Shown here: positions 11,698 through 21,910 of the stretch, piece by piece | How positions within the stretch are numbered: the stretch's first letter is position 1 | Layout of the letters: every line of letters begins with the position of its first letter | Source: Akebia trifoliata | Lineage: Eukaryota > Streptophyta > Magnoliopsida > Ranunculales > Lardizabalaceae | Length of the DNA stretch: 64,000 bases | Direction: 5' to 3' | Assembly (NCBI GenBank): GCA_017979445.1 | Contig: CM030711.1 | Coordinates: 13,599,092-13,663,091 of the forward strand | The notes under the pieces: generated by a model | Told to the model about the DNA's origin: nothing | The model's database searches: none | Seen by the model: the letters and a program-made list of their open reading frames with translations, nothing else | Made by a program: the position numbers and the translations under genes

Positions 11698-11999
11698 TTT
11701 GGTAGTGTGTAGGGTATCACAAGAGAAGGTCGGGTAGCAGTATTTTGATGAATGGGATGGATGGTGAGGTCGGCCAATCTAAGTGGCGATAGTAAATTTT
11801 GGGATGAATTTGTTGTATAATGGTTGACTGTGCTGACTGTTGGTGCTTCTGATCCCCGAGTTAAATGGACTCTGATTTTGGATCCGATAGGGGCTATCTA
11901 GACAGATAGATTGAAATTGAGTTCCTTGTGAATGACATTTATCCTGTGCCCACTTCCCCCTCCATTGTGAGTAGGTAAGGGGTTTTGATTGATGTTCTA

Positions 12000-13727
12000 T
12001 TATTGGGGTGGGTTGGCAGGTCCATCCAGGATGAGAGTTTTCTTATCAATCAAGTTCTGTACCTGATGTTTGAGTTGCCAGCATGATCTGTAGAGTGCCC
12101 TGGTATACCCATATGAAATTCGCAGAACAAATTGGGGTTGTACCCCTGGCCCTTTAACAGCCTCAGGATTTGGCGGACGTTTTGCGAGGTACTCACCTCT
12201 GAGCAAGATCGGCAGTAACTCAAATAGTGTCATAGGTAACCTGGTATACACTCTATTTACCATGTTAGGTCTTGCCTGTTGGTTCTGCCCATATAGTGGT
12301 GTTGGTTGTGCTTGTGGAGGAACTGTCTGGAAGGGATTCTGTGGTGCTGGAGCCCAAGCAACTCAAGGTATTAGTGCCCAAGGGGCCTGGGGTGCCGGTG
12401 TCCGCTGAGCTGGTGCCTGAATAACGAGAGGTTGGCTGGGTTGTACATTATTGACTTGGGTTTCATCTTTGTTTTTTACAAAAGACACTGATTTCTTTTG
12501 TGTCGATGTCCCCGCTGTTGCACTTAAGGCTGTAAAGTAGAATATTAGACCAGTTCGGATCCCGTCCTCAACCCGGTCTTCTATTTGAACTAAATTTGAG
12601 AAGGTGCACTGATTTCTTCTGTGCTGATGTCCCCGCTGTTGCACTCAAGGCTGTAAAGTAGAATATTAGATCAGTTCGGATCCCGTCTTCGACCCGGTCT
12701 GCTACTTGAACTAAATTTGAGAAGGTGTCTGTAGTGTGTCCAACTAGATGAGTGTAAAAGGCATGCCCTAGTATTGAGATAAACGTAGTGTTCATCTCTT
12801 GTTTAGTTATCGCAGGCCGTACTTACGAAGTGGACTCCCGCCATCTCTGGACATACTCTTTCACTGTTTCTTTGTGTTTCCTCATCATCTTAGCCATATC
12901 ATTTCGATTCAGACCTACATTTGTATCGAACCGATAATTATGCTAGAACATTTCAGCTAAGTCCTGCCAACTCTTGATGAGTGTATGGTCTAATCCCGAT
13001 AACCATTTGAGAGCCGATCCTGTTAGGCTTCTTTGGAATAGTTGTACCAGCAGTCTGTCATCCTCACCATATTGGTACATTGACCCACAATACAATTTGA
13101 GGTGTGACAAAGGACACCCAACGCCATTATATTTCTCAAATTCCGGGCATTTGAACTTAGCCGGCAGCTGTGCATTGGGATAGAAGCATAGGTCCTTGAA
13201 TTTTGTTTCCCCCAGAGTATTTGTGCCCTTCATCCATCGCATTTCCTCTTGGAGAGATTCGATCTGTCGAGCCATTTTGTTGTCAGTAGCACTCTTAGCT
13301 TCGAGAGCCCTAAAGTCACACTCATCATCTAGGATCACCACCGGAGGTAGTTGATTTTATGGTATATAGAGCGGAGGACCCTGATATATTGGCACAATAG
13401 GAGGTGGGGTGGTTTGTTGATTTGGTCGAGGTTGCTCGGGTAGTTCGAGGTTTGATCCAGATGCCTAGTGCGGGCAACTTGTAAAAAGTTGGTACCACTC
13501 AAAACGGCCATCAACATTTGTTCCTGTCTTTTCGTCGTTTCTATTAACTTTGCTATCATCGTGTTAGCTTCAGCCAGTTCATTTGTAGCAGGCTGTGGGT
13601 CATCTGAGTTACTCATTGTTGATGAAGATGATCGGAGAAAGTATGGAGGCTTCTCAGGATGTTTGTACTTTTTTCGTTTGGCCACCTGTGGGTACAGAAG
13701 ACCAAGTGTTATTATCTTACTTATCAA
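12000..13727 (-). pseudogene. gag of gypsy element 1 (frameshifted)
   Basis: Gag forms the virus-like particle shell. The reading is spread over several frames. 13727-13335 is a Ser/Asp-rich N-terminus (SSSSTMSNSDDPQPATNELA). 13341-12943 is the conserved gag core (KFKCPEFEKYNGVGCPLSHL, then LVQLFQRSLTGSALKWL). 12795-12363 is the Pro/Gln-rich region disturbed by a 121-bp tandem duplication. 12263-12000 resembles the degenerate zinc-binding end (CWQLKHQVQNLID). Frame changes and stops mean no intact protein. It lies directly downstream of array C, in the position where element 2 has pol. Confidence 0.75.
12487..12728 (-). repeat. 121-bp tandem duplication in gag
   Basis: Two copies begin at 12487 and 12608 (actgatttcttttgtg/actgatttcttctgtg) and run through tgaactaaatttgagaaggtg. 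The period of 121 bp is not a multiple of three, so it shifts the gag frame. The copies differ at several sites. Confidence 0.85.
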
Positions 13728-13839
13728 AAGGAATATGCACGATGTTTTATTAAGTCCGGTAATTATTAGGGATGGTACTCAAAAGAAAATTTTAATTAGG
13801 TGAGCTTGAAAACGTAGTTCATCAGCGCGGAGCTGGATT

Positions 13840-14605
13840 GTTTGAGAGAAAAGAATTACATCAGTATGAAGCTAGCATCGACACGGAGTCGGTAAAACAT
13901 TTTGAAAAAGAAATTTCATCAGCACGGAGCTGGTATCGACACGGAGTCGGTAAAGCATTTTTAAAAAAGAAATTACATCAGCACGAAGCTGGCATCGACT
14001 CGGAGTCGGAAAAATATTTTGAAAAGAAATTTCATCAACACGGAGCTGGCATCGACACGGAGTCGATAAAACATTTTGAAAAGAAATTTTATAAGCATAG
14101 AGCTGGCATCGACACGGATTCGGTAGAACATTTTGAAAAGAAATTACATCAGCACGGAGCTGGCATCGACACGGAATCGGTAAAATATTTTGAAAAAAGA
14201 GATTTCATTAGCACGGAGCTGGCATCGACACGGAATCGATTAAACATTTTGAAAAGAAATTACATCAGCACGGAGCTAGCGTCGACACGGAGTCGATAAA
14301 ACATTTTAAAGATAAAATTACATCAGTACGGAGTTAGCATCCACACGAAGTCGGTAAAGTATTTTGAAAAAGAAATTTCATCAGCACGGAACTGGCATCA
14401 ACACAGAGTCAGTAGGATGTTTTGAAAAGATGTTTCATCAGCACGAAGTTGGCATTGACACGGAGTCGGTAAAATATTTTGAAAAAGAAATTTCGTCAGC
14501 ACGGAGGTGGCATCGACACGGAGTCGGTAGAACATTTTGAAAATGTAGTTTCATCAGCACGGAGCTAGCATCGACATGGAGTCGGGAAAATATTTTGAAA
14601 GAGTA
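13840..14605 (-). repeat. Array C of element 1, about 13 units of 57-58 bp
   Basis: Each unit on the plus strand reads catcagcacggagctgg then catcgacacggagtcgg then an A/T-rich linker. Inside a unit are two small inverted repeats with the same loop, CGAC-TCCGT-GTCG and CAGC-TCCGT-GCTG in element orientation. Units have more substitutions than those of element 2. The array sits just upstream of gag. Confidence 0.9.
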
Positions 14606-14934
14606 GTCTTCTGAGATAAATCAAGTTAAAATAACCCAAATTTTTGGTAGCCTCCAATTCAATTCTCTGAAATCATCGTCGGTCAAGCCGATCTCCAAGA
14701 AAGAGGCGGCGCACAGTGGCACTCTTAAATCACCTTATTCCCTAAATAGACGTAATATATCCCCCTCGTATCAACATGGTAAGATCTTTCTAAGCACCGA
14801 CTTTGACCAAGGACTGCAATTGGTACTTTTTTAAATCTTTTTTTTTTTTTTAAGATTGAATTCATTTGAGTTGATTGATCGGTTGTCAGCTTTGTTAGAT
14901 CATGAATTTGGTTCGAAATTGGATATAGATCTGA

Positions 14935-15650
14935 TATGTAGTGGATATGGGTCTTAGACCCAAATGGAATGGATCTGGATTGTAGACCCCGTTGTAACGG
15001 ATCTGGGTCATGGACCTAAACGAAATGGATCTGTGTTGGACCCAGTTGAAATGGACCTGTGTTGGACCCAGTTGAAATGGACCTGGGTCGTGGACCCAGT
15101 TAAAATGGGTCTGGATCGTTGATCCAGTTTGAAATGGATCTGGGTTGTGGACTCAGTTGGAAATGAATCTGGGTCGGGGACCCAATTAAAATGGATCTGG
15201 GTCGTAGATCGAGTTTGAAACGGATCTGGGTCATGGACCCAGTTGGAATGGATCTGGATCTGGGTCGAGGACCTAGTTGAAATGGACCTAGGTCGTGGAC
15301 CCAGTTAAAATGGACCTAGGTCGTGGACCCAGTTAAAATGGATTTGGGTCGTGGACCCAGTTTGAAACTGATTTGGGTCAGTGACCCAGTTTAAATGAAT
15401 CTGGGTCGTGGACCCAATTTGAAACGGATCTGGGTCGTGGACTCAGTTGGAAATGGATCTGGTTCGAGGACCCAGTTGACATGGATCTTGGGTCATAGAC
15501 CCAGTTTGATTGGATCTGGGTCGTGGACCCAGTTGACATGGGATCTGAGTCGTGGACCCAATTTGATTGGATCTGGGTCGTGGGACCAGTTTGATTGAAT
15601 TTGGGTCGTAGACCTAGTTGACATGGATATATGTCATTGACTCACTTTGA
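14935..15650 (-). repeat. Array B of element 1, units of about 26-30 bp
   Basis: The unit core in element orientation is CTGGGTC-CAC-GACCCAG, a 7-bp stem around a 3-base loop, followed by atccatttcaa-like spacer. On the plus strand it appears as repeated gatctgggtcgtggacccagtt text. There are over 20 units, noticeably diverged. Confidence 0.88.
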
Positions 15651-15908
15651 AGTAAATACTCAGTGAATGATAACAATGGGTTTGATTATGACTAATATCG
15701 ATAGTGAGCCACGTTGGGCAAAATCCATTTTGAGTGGGATAGATTCTAAGTAGTAGGCCCTAAGTTTTATAGTAAAGTGATTCATTTAACAATTTTCAAG
15801 CTTTAAAACTAAAAATTTAAAAAAAAAAAAAAAAAAAACTCCAAAAAGAAAAGGTGTCAAGACTGACATAAAGAACAAAATGAGCAAAAAAAATTTTTTT
15901 TTTTTTGG

Positions 15909-16055
15909 GTCCGTTTTTCAAGTACGGACCTAACATTTTTTTGCTGGTCCGTGCTTTAAATACGGACCAGAACATTAAATTTTTTTTTTTACACTGGTCC
16001 GTGCTTTAAACACGGACTTTACCATTTTCTTGAGTCTGTGCTTCAAACACGGACC
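15909..16055 (-). repeat. Array A of element 1, four palindromic units
   Basis: Four units of GGTCCGT…ACGGACC at about 15909, 15948, 15995 and 16033, spaced 38-48 bp apart and separated by A/T-rich linkers. Each is an inverted repeat of about 9-10 bp around a short centre. Confidence 0.88.
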
Positions 16056-16838
16056 AGAACCTTTTCTAGCTCTCCAAACTTGCTTTATTTTTTGTCATCA
16101 TCCCATTTTAACCTAGAATTTCTGGATTTTGAGGCACATAGCCTCTGTTTTTTTACTTGGGCCACAAAAATGTCACTTTTTTTTATGATGCACACATAAA
16201 CAAAAAATGACTTCCCCTTTACTTAGAAGGACATGAAACAACACATAAAAGGGGAAACCTCCTATCATCTATACAACTTGCCATCGTGGGCATAAAATAA
16301 AATTACATCACATATGAACATGGGATGGATATGGAATTAATTTTGAAAATCTTAGTATCCTTTGTCTATTAATTACGCTTCGATGCATGCAGTTTGTAGG
16401 TAGTTTTTCGGCTACCCATTCTTCAAATATCGATGTACACCGAAGTGTGCATGCCTTAGGTTGGTGAATGGGGTGGATGTTCTCCTTTCTGCCACCCAAA
16501 ATAGCAATCTCGAGGGCTAGAGAGTACCGGCATCCGGGGTTAGAAATTTAAAGATGAGGGGGGTGGCTTATGCATTGGGCTATGAATCGCATATGCATGT
16601 GCATGTGCGTGTGCATTTTTTTTTTAAAACATGTATCCATCCTTACATTCCTTGTTCAAAAGTAAAAATAAAACAAAAAACATATGTAAATAAACATTAC
16701 AACCATTCTCATATGAAACTTGTGAAATAAGAAAAAAAAATAAAGCAAACGTTAGTAGATAAACAAAAAGAAAACAAATATTTTATTTTTTTTAAATAAC
16801 CGAATCAAAGAAGAGGGTCGGACCTACTAGTATGTACT

Positions 16839-16856
16839 CCCCAGTGAAGTCGCCAA
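16839..16856 (-). other. Primer-binding site of element 1
   Basis: On the minus strand TTGGCGACTTCACTGGGG starts two bases after the LTR end. Element 2 has the same site with one change. A site starting TGGCGAC, two bases inside the LTR, is where the tRNA primer of reverse transcription anneals. Tat/Ogre elements are known for tRNA-Arg primers, which I cannot confirm here. Confidence 0.65.
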
Positions 16857-16858
16857 GC

Positions 16859-18609
16859 TGTGGACATGGGAATTCTAACTCTTTGAAACATCCCTTTACT
16901 TTGGGGGATTTTGGAGTCGCCACCATTCTTTTTTCCGAAATGGGTGTGAATGGTCATCCGAAGTTGTATTTTTTAAAAAATATGTTATTTTGACATTTTG
17001 ATGACTCTCGTATGGATAGGGTACATGGTCCAACCTTGATTAAAGGTAAGGGAGTCCATTTATGAAGTAGGGAAGGTGTTAGGCATCCTACTCCATCCAC
17101 CATAGGTGGTAACCTCGGATTCGGTCTTTTAAAATAAATAGAAAAAAAAAGAAAAATCGAAAAGAGTCGATGTGTGCCATCAAGTGTGAGGGGCTTTAAT
17201 GTTAGTTCAAACCATTGAGGGCACCCTTAATGAAAAAAGGGCCCTTTGGTGATTTAAACCATTGTGGTGTGTGCAAATGTGTGGAGAAAAGGAGAGTAGA
17301 AGAGGAGAGTTGGGGGGTGTTCTTTTGTCCAAACCCACCTTGATTCAATCTTGATCTTCTTTGACCTTCAAAGATGTACCCCTTGACTTGATCTTGACTC
17401 ACTTGAGAATGTAGAGGATTGAGTAGAGTTGAAAACTTTTAGAGAATTGAAAGTGGAGTGTTAAGTATGGATATTGGGAGATAATTGAGTGTAGATGATT
17501 GAGATTAGGATAATATCTTTTAAATTTTCATTAGGGATTAGAGTTGAGAATGATGGGGTTTTTATAGAATTTGAGAGTTATTTTGAGGGGTAGAGTTGGG
17601 TGAAATGATGAGAAGTGATAGAATGGTGTGGGGTTTAAGAGAGGGGTATGTGTAAATTGATGGGGGTTTGAAGGGTATTTGTGTAAAAAGGTTAAATGGG
17701 TGAGTTTTGACCCAAATGGTTTGGATCCTACCCAACCTATTTAGGTGGAGTGTTTGGTGAGGTGAGATGATGGGTGTTTAAGATGGTGGTTGTGATTAAG
17801 TGGTGTTTGATTTAAGAGAATGGAGGATTTAAGAAGGTAGTTGATGATATTTTGGGAGGGTGAGAGAGATGATGCCATGTATCAAAGTGGGTAGAAATGA
17901 AGGATTGAGATGAGTTGATGGGAGAGGATGAGTGTTTAATTTGAGAGAAGGGAAGTAGGTTTAGGTTGTAGAGATGGGTTTTGTAGGGAATGATGGGGGT
18001 AGATTAAGGGGAGGTGTAGGTTATAAGTGTTTGATTTAAGAGAATGGATAGGATAGGTTAGTGAGGGTGTACGTTGTAAGTGTTTGATTTGAAGGAATGG
18101 ATAGGATAGGTTAGGGGGTGTAGGTTGTAAGTGTGGGTAGATGGTATTTAGAGAAAAATAATGGGATAATTAATTTTTTAGAAAAAGATGATGGGAGTTG
18201 GTGGTTGGATGAGGGAGGTGAGATGGGGTGATGACATGTGTCATACCTTGATGATATTGGGTAATTGGTTGTGATGTTGAGTTTGGGTAATGTGTTGGGT
18301 TGAGTTGAATGAGCTTAGATAATAGGTAGAATAAGAATAGGCTTAGGTTGAATGGATTGAATTGAATGGGCTTGGGTAATTGGTAGAATAAGAATGGGTT
18401 TGGACTTGCATAGGGTCAAGTTTAAGAATGTAGGAGGGTAATGAAATGTTTAGATTCATGGACCACGTGAGTAGCCTTGGACCGTTTATTGAAAAATAAT
18501 GACAAAATTAATTGGATTTTTGTAGGTTTGGGCTTCAAAGTCCATTCCAATTTTTTTCAATTTTTAGAGCATTTTGCATCGAGTGCCCGGTCAAATTTGG
18601 GTGTCTACA
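16859..18609 (-). repeat. LTR of gypsy element 1 (1751 bp)
   Basis: On the minus strand it starts TGTAGACACCC at 18609 and ends GTCCACA at 16859, so TG…CA termini are intact. Text is homologous throughout to the element 2 LTRs, with the same start, TATA-type AT-rich region and CCTTACCTTGAATC-like 3' part. It is G/T-rich on the plus strand. No protein-coding region is expected or seen in it. Confidence 0.88.
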
Positions 18610-18614
18610 TTCTC

Positions 18615-19090
18615 ATCATAGCATTTCAAACAATGAAGACGAAAAGCACTTCCACTTCTGATATATATGTAATGTGCATAAGTATCTTAAAAGGTATGTA
18701 TGTAAAATATCTATATGTATGAAAAAAAAAGTCATGTGATGAATAATGTTTATTATTCACTCACGCGTTATAAATTACAAAAGGCACATGATGAATAATT
18801 TTTACTATTCACTAATGCGTTAGTTATTATTCACAAATAGTAACGTCAATTATTGACAAGCATTCATGAATCTTTTGGATTTCAAAATACTTTAAAATTT
18901 TTTAAATTCCAAAGCCTTCTACAAATAAACCAAAACACCTCTAAGGGAAGGTAGAGAAAAAATATCTTCTTCTCTTATATCTCTATCCCTCACCCTTCTA
19001 TCTCTCTTCTTCTTTCTTTTCTTATCCATTTTTTATATCATCAAACATCTGTCTCAAATATATATCGGAAGTAGAAGTGTTCGTTGTCTT
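18615..19090. other. Intergenic with gatgaataat tandem motif
   Basis: Positions 18732-18830 hold two near copies of gatgaataat…tattcact followed by a cgcgtta/tgcgtta string, each copy being self-complementary (gtgaataata/tattattcac). This looks like a small MITE remnant. Positions 18955-19030 are pyrimidine-rich. No gene is seen. Confidence 0.4.
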
Positions 19091-19385
19091 TATTGGAAGG
19101 AAAATTATATGTTTAGGGGTATTTTGAGTATTTTACAAAATAAAATATCAAGTTACTCTGTTAATTTTTGTTTAATTCCAAATAGAACCATTTACATAGA
19201 ATTTACACATTTAAGGATATTTTGTGAACAGAAGTTTAAACAAAATCGTTGAAAGCAAAACGTAAAGTGAGCCTTAAATAACCTAAACTTTCTATAGTGA
19301 AGACCTTTTAGTCAATATTTCTTATAATATGAACTTTGTGATCATTTTAAATGAAAATAAGACTAATAAGTTGGTAACATTAATG
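19091..19385. repeat. Dispersed 0.31-kb repeat, copy 2
   Basis: It is homologous to 6957-7268 in the same orientation and ends at the same point (taacattaat). What follows differs from copy 1, where viral sequence starts. Confidence 0.65.
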
Positions 19386-19773
19386 GCACTTAAAATATAT
19401 TTATAGAAGACTACCTACGTCAACGGTGACTTTCCTCCATTCTCAAAACACATTGGGGGGCATCTCTAATTTTGACCAAAGCATGGAGCGGCATGTTTAT
19501 ATTTTATTTAGATCCTTATATTATTTTTTATACTTGTTTTAAATTAGTCCAAAAATATTCATTTTTTTTAATCGAATCGGATCCGAAATCTTGAAGAAGA
19601 TTTCCAACCCTTCCATTCATGCAATCTACAACAAATAACCCACAAATCCTGGAAAAAAGAAAAAAAGAAGATATAAGTAGGAGACATTAAATCAAACTTT
19701 TCTTCTTTTACACGTCTTCTTGTTATAAAAGGAAAGAAAAAAAAACCCAAATAGAAAAACTGATCAAACAGCA
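19386..19773. other. 3' flank of the NIMIN-like gene
   Basis: This holds the presumed 3' UTR on the minus strand (below 19774) and then AT-rich intergenic DNA. No obvious AATAAA was found on the minus strand. An open frame reading towards 19568 on the minus strand is hydrophobic/aromatic low complexity and not credible. Confidence 0.4.
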
Positions 19774-20130
19774 TTAAAGCCTGAGCTTCAAATCCAAGCC
19801 ATCTTCTTCCTCTTTTTCCTCCTTTCCTTCCTTATTACAAGCCTTACCCATTTTTACAACAGGAGGAGTTCTTAAATCAATATCTTCTTTAAAATCTTGC
19901 CATGTAAAAGAAGGAATCCAAACTGATCTTCCATCGTCATTTTCATCTTCTTTCTTCTTCTTCATTTTCTTCTTATTTAATTCTTCCATTAATTCAATTC
20001 TTCTATGATTGCAAGCATCACGAAAGCTCCTTATCAATGAGAAAAACTTCTCTATCTTCTCGTCTTCTACTTCTTCTCCTTGATCTTCATCTTCTTTAAT
20101 TGGTCTCTTTCTTCTCTGCTCCTTCTCCAT
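19774..20130 (-). CDS. NIMIN-like NPR1-interacting protein, EAR repressor
   Basis: NIMIN/NRR proteins bind NPR1/NIM1 in the nucleus and dampen salicylic-acid-induced defence transcription. The frame opens at a TTG at 20142, but the first ATG is at 20130, so the likely protein is 118 aa in one exon, the usual size for the family. Visible in order: a basic N-terminus (QRRKRPIKED); an acidic stretch; the NPR1-contact-like helix EKIEKFFSLIRSFRDACNHR; a Lys/Glu-rich linker; the conserved SVWIPSFTWQDF block followed by DLRTPP; and a C-terminal EAR-type motif LDLKLRL ending at TAA. A TATA box, G-boxes and TGACGT motifs lie upstream. It is the only intact-looking ordinary gene here. Whether it is closer to NIMIN1, NIMIN2 or NRR is not resolved. 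Confidence 0.87.
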   Translation of the reverse strand: MEKEQRRKRPIKEDEDQGEEVEDEKIEKFFSLIRSFRDACNHRRIELMEELNKKKMKKKKEDENDDGRSVWIPSFTWQDFKEDIDLRTPPVVKMGKACNKEGKEEKEEEDGLDLKLRL

Positions 20131-20231
20131 TTTCTTCTCCAATAATGTTCTCCTCCTCCTCCTTCTGTCTTTTTTTCTAATACGAGAAAAAAACGTAACG
20201 TGTCTTGGTTTTTCTTGGGCGTCGTCTTTGG

Positions 20232-20245
20232 CTATTTATATATAG
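20232..20245 (-). promoter_or_regulatory. TATA box of the NIMIN-like gene
   Basis: On the minus strand CTATATATAAATAG lies about 100 bp upstream of the ATG at 20130, a normal core-promoter position with a leader of about 70 nt. Confidence 0.7.
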
Positions 20246-20276
20246 TCTCCAACCTGGAACGTGAATTATGCCTTTT

Positions 20277-20282
20277 CACGTG
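20277..20282 (-). promoter_or_regulatory. G-box CACGTG near the TATA box
   Basis: The palindrome CACGTG sits about 32 bp upstream of the TATA box, with a second copy at 20499-20504. G-boxes bind bZIP or bHLH factors. Function here is inferred from position only. Confidence 0.5.
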
Positions 20283-20410
20283 AAATGACTAAAATATCCA
20301 GCCTACCTAACAATGCATAGGCGATATTTTGGTAAATTCGCATTGGCGGTTGCGTCACCTCACTTTTATTCTCTGGTGTCATGTTGTGCCAAAATTGTGA
20401 CATGTTTCTA

Positions 20411-20479
20411 TGACGTCTTCTTAAGCACATAGGAATGTTAGGCTGTCAGCGTGTTTCTCATGATATTGGAATGACGTAA
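20411..20479 (-). promoter_or_regulatory. Two TGACGT (as-1-like) motifs
   Basis: TGACGTCTT at 20411 and TGACGTAA at 20472 (plus-strand coordinates) lie about 170-240 bp upstream of the TATA box. TGACG motifs are bound by TGA bZIP factors, the DNA-binding partners of NPR1, which suits a NIMIN-type gene. They are about 60 bp apart rather than the tight pair of classical as-1. Confidence 0.5.
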
Positions 20480-20519
20480 TCAGGAAATCTACACCATACA
20501 CGTGGCAAGTTTTATATTT

Positions 20520-20958
20520 TTTATTTTTATTTTTTATTTTTTATTTGTGAGGACCATAAACCAACATTGATTAGATTGGATGATGGTAGTTGTCTCGCAG
20601 TATACACTTTCTATGATTGATTTAGTCCATAGTTTGAACCGTTGATTACATTCATCTTAGGATATATGATCGTCAGATGGATTGGTGATCAATGGTCAAG
20701 AATGAGGTGCACCCTCACCAATTAGCCTTACCTTAGGAAGGAGAAATTGGCTTTCCACCCAACTCCTTGTCGTTTTCAATTGGAATTTTCTGAGTACTAA
20801 TTTAAGAAAAAGATACTCAAAAGGTACATTGTAAGATGCTCACCTTTAATAGCAGCCCATTGATTCATAATTAAATTACGAGTGGGGGACGGAAGAAAAT
20901 TGGGTTCAGGGCTCCAAATTTCAAAATTTTGGAAAAATTTTCAAAAAGTAAAAATAAA
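20520..20958. other. Intergenic upstream region
   Basis: It starts with a tttttattttt simple repeat (20514-20545), followed by unremarkable AT-rich DNA. No gene or repeat partner is seen. Confidence 0.4.
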
Positions 20959-21064
20959 GAGAGTTCTATTGCTACTCCAACTTTTGTTAACGCCACTCCA
21001 AGAAGGGTGATTTACATTGAGTTAGAATGGCATTAACAAAAGTTGGTGTGGCAATAGAATCTTT
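20959..21064. mobile_element. Small MITE (106 bp), MULE-like ends
   Basis: The left end gagagttctattgctactcc and right end ggtgtggcaatagaatcttt are inverted and extend through aacttttgttaa / ttaacaaaagtt. The ends are of the same type as those of the MULE at 24999-29050. Confidence 0.7.
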
Positions 21065-21478
21065 GAAAAAATGTCAATCGATTTTTACTTAATCTGGAAT
21101 TGATCAATCACACGAAAGCACATGCATTGGAAAATTCCTAAATTACAAATTACTCTCGTTATGTTTCGTGCAATTGATCATCCAGGATTCTATAAGATCT
21201 TAGATTGATTTTTTAAGAAAAAAAAATATATTTTTTCTCTTTTTAGTTTGGTGAATATTTGAGTTGATTCCTCCATGGGTTTTCAAACAGATGAAATGTC
21301 CTTTGACCTTGCTCTCTCGATGGTGTAATTGTTATCTTCTCCAGACTCCAAGAAATTAAATATGACTAATTTTAAAGTCATTGAGATTATTTTTCATTAA
21401 TTCTTTTTTTTTTTATAAATAAAATCTCTTAAAACAATGTCAATAAAAATTATAATTTCAAAATACCCCCAAAAGTAG
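21065..21478. other. Intergenic, no gene seen
   Basis: AT-rich sequence with no recognisable coding or repeat signal. Confidence 0.4.
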
Positions 21479-21910
21479 GGTAAAAATTAAGAATAGGGAT
21501 CCAATCAAGTGTCTCATTCCTAACAAAGGTCTGGTGGCACCCCATTTTATGCCATGTGGCATTTTTTGGGATCCATTGACTGTATGGATGTGTGGTCCAT
21601 CTCTTTTAGTGAACGTACGTATCAAAGATTATAGTATTTGATAACTTGTGTCTACTAGATCCAATCTCTTAAAAAATAATTTAAATCTAACGATTAGAAA
21701 TCATTCTTAAGACAATACTATAATCAATGATGCACATCACCAATCAAAGTGATTTTTTGTGCATAGATTCACCAAAGGATGGACCACATATCCAATGGGT
21801 CACAAAAAAAAAAAAAAATGCCACAAGCCATAAAATGTGGTGCCACGGTGCCACCTGACCTTGGTTAGGATTGGGACGGCTGACTCGATCCCTACTCAAA
21901 AATTAAAAGG
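21479..21910. mobile_element. MITE with long terminal inverted repeats
   Basis: The left arm contains tagggatcc, cattcctaacaaaggtc and ggtggcacc. The right arm is its inverse complement, with ggtgccacc, gaccttggttaggattggg and gatccctac. Similarity continues inwards through the ttttatgccatgtggcattttttt and tggaccaca segments, giving arms of roughly 140 bp. No transposase is inside. A further palindrome, atgccacatggca…tgccatgtggcat, lies just outside at 21959-21995. Confidence 0.7.

Larger units (their letters stand above)
10642..18609 (-). mobile_element. Tat/Ogre-like gypsy element 1, internally deleted
   Basis: Read on the minus strand: complete LTR (18609-16859), primer-binding site, leader with arrays A, B and C, gag, protease. 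After protease the sequence jumps directly to the last ~23 bp of an LTR (10642-10664, gtggacatgggaattc followed by c/t and aactct, as at 16860). Reverse transcriptase, RNase H, integrase and most of the 3' LTR are therefore deleted. The insertion boundaries are secure: ttctc lies at 10637-10641 and again at 18610-18614, a perfect 5-bp TSD. The LTR start TGTAGACACCC and the leader arrays match element 2, so both belong to one family. Element 1 is the more decayed; many differences look like C-to-T or G-to-A changes. Confidence 0.88.

Noticed and set aside
17202..18722. Open frames inside the element 1 LTR
   Set aside because: LTR sequence with biased composition. No domain and no ATG-based conservation with the element 2 LTR.
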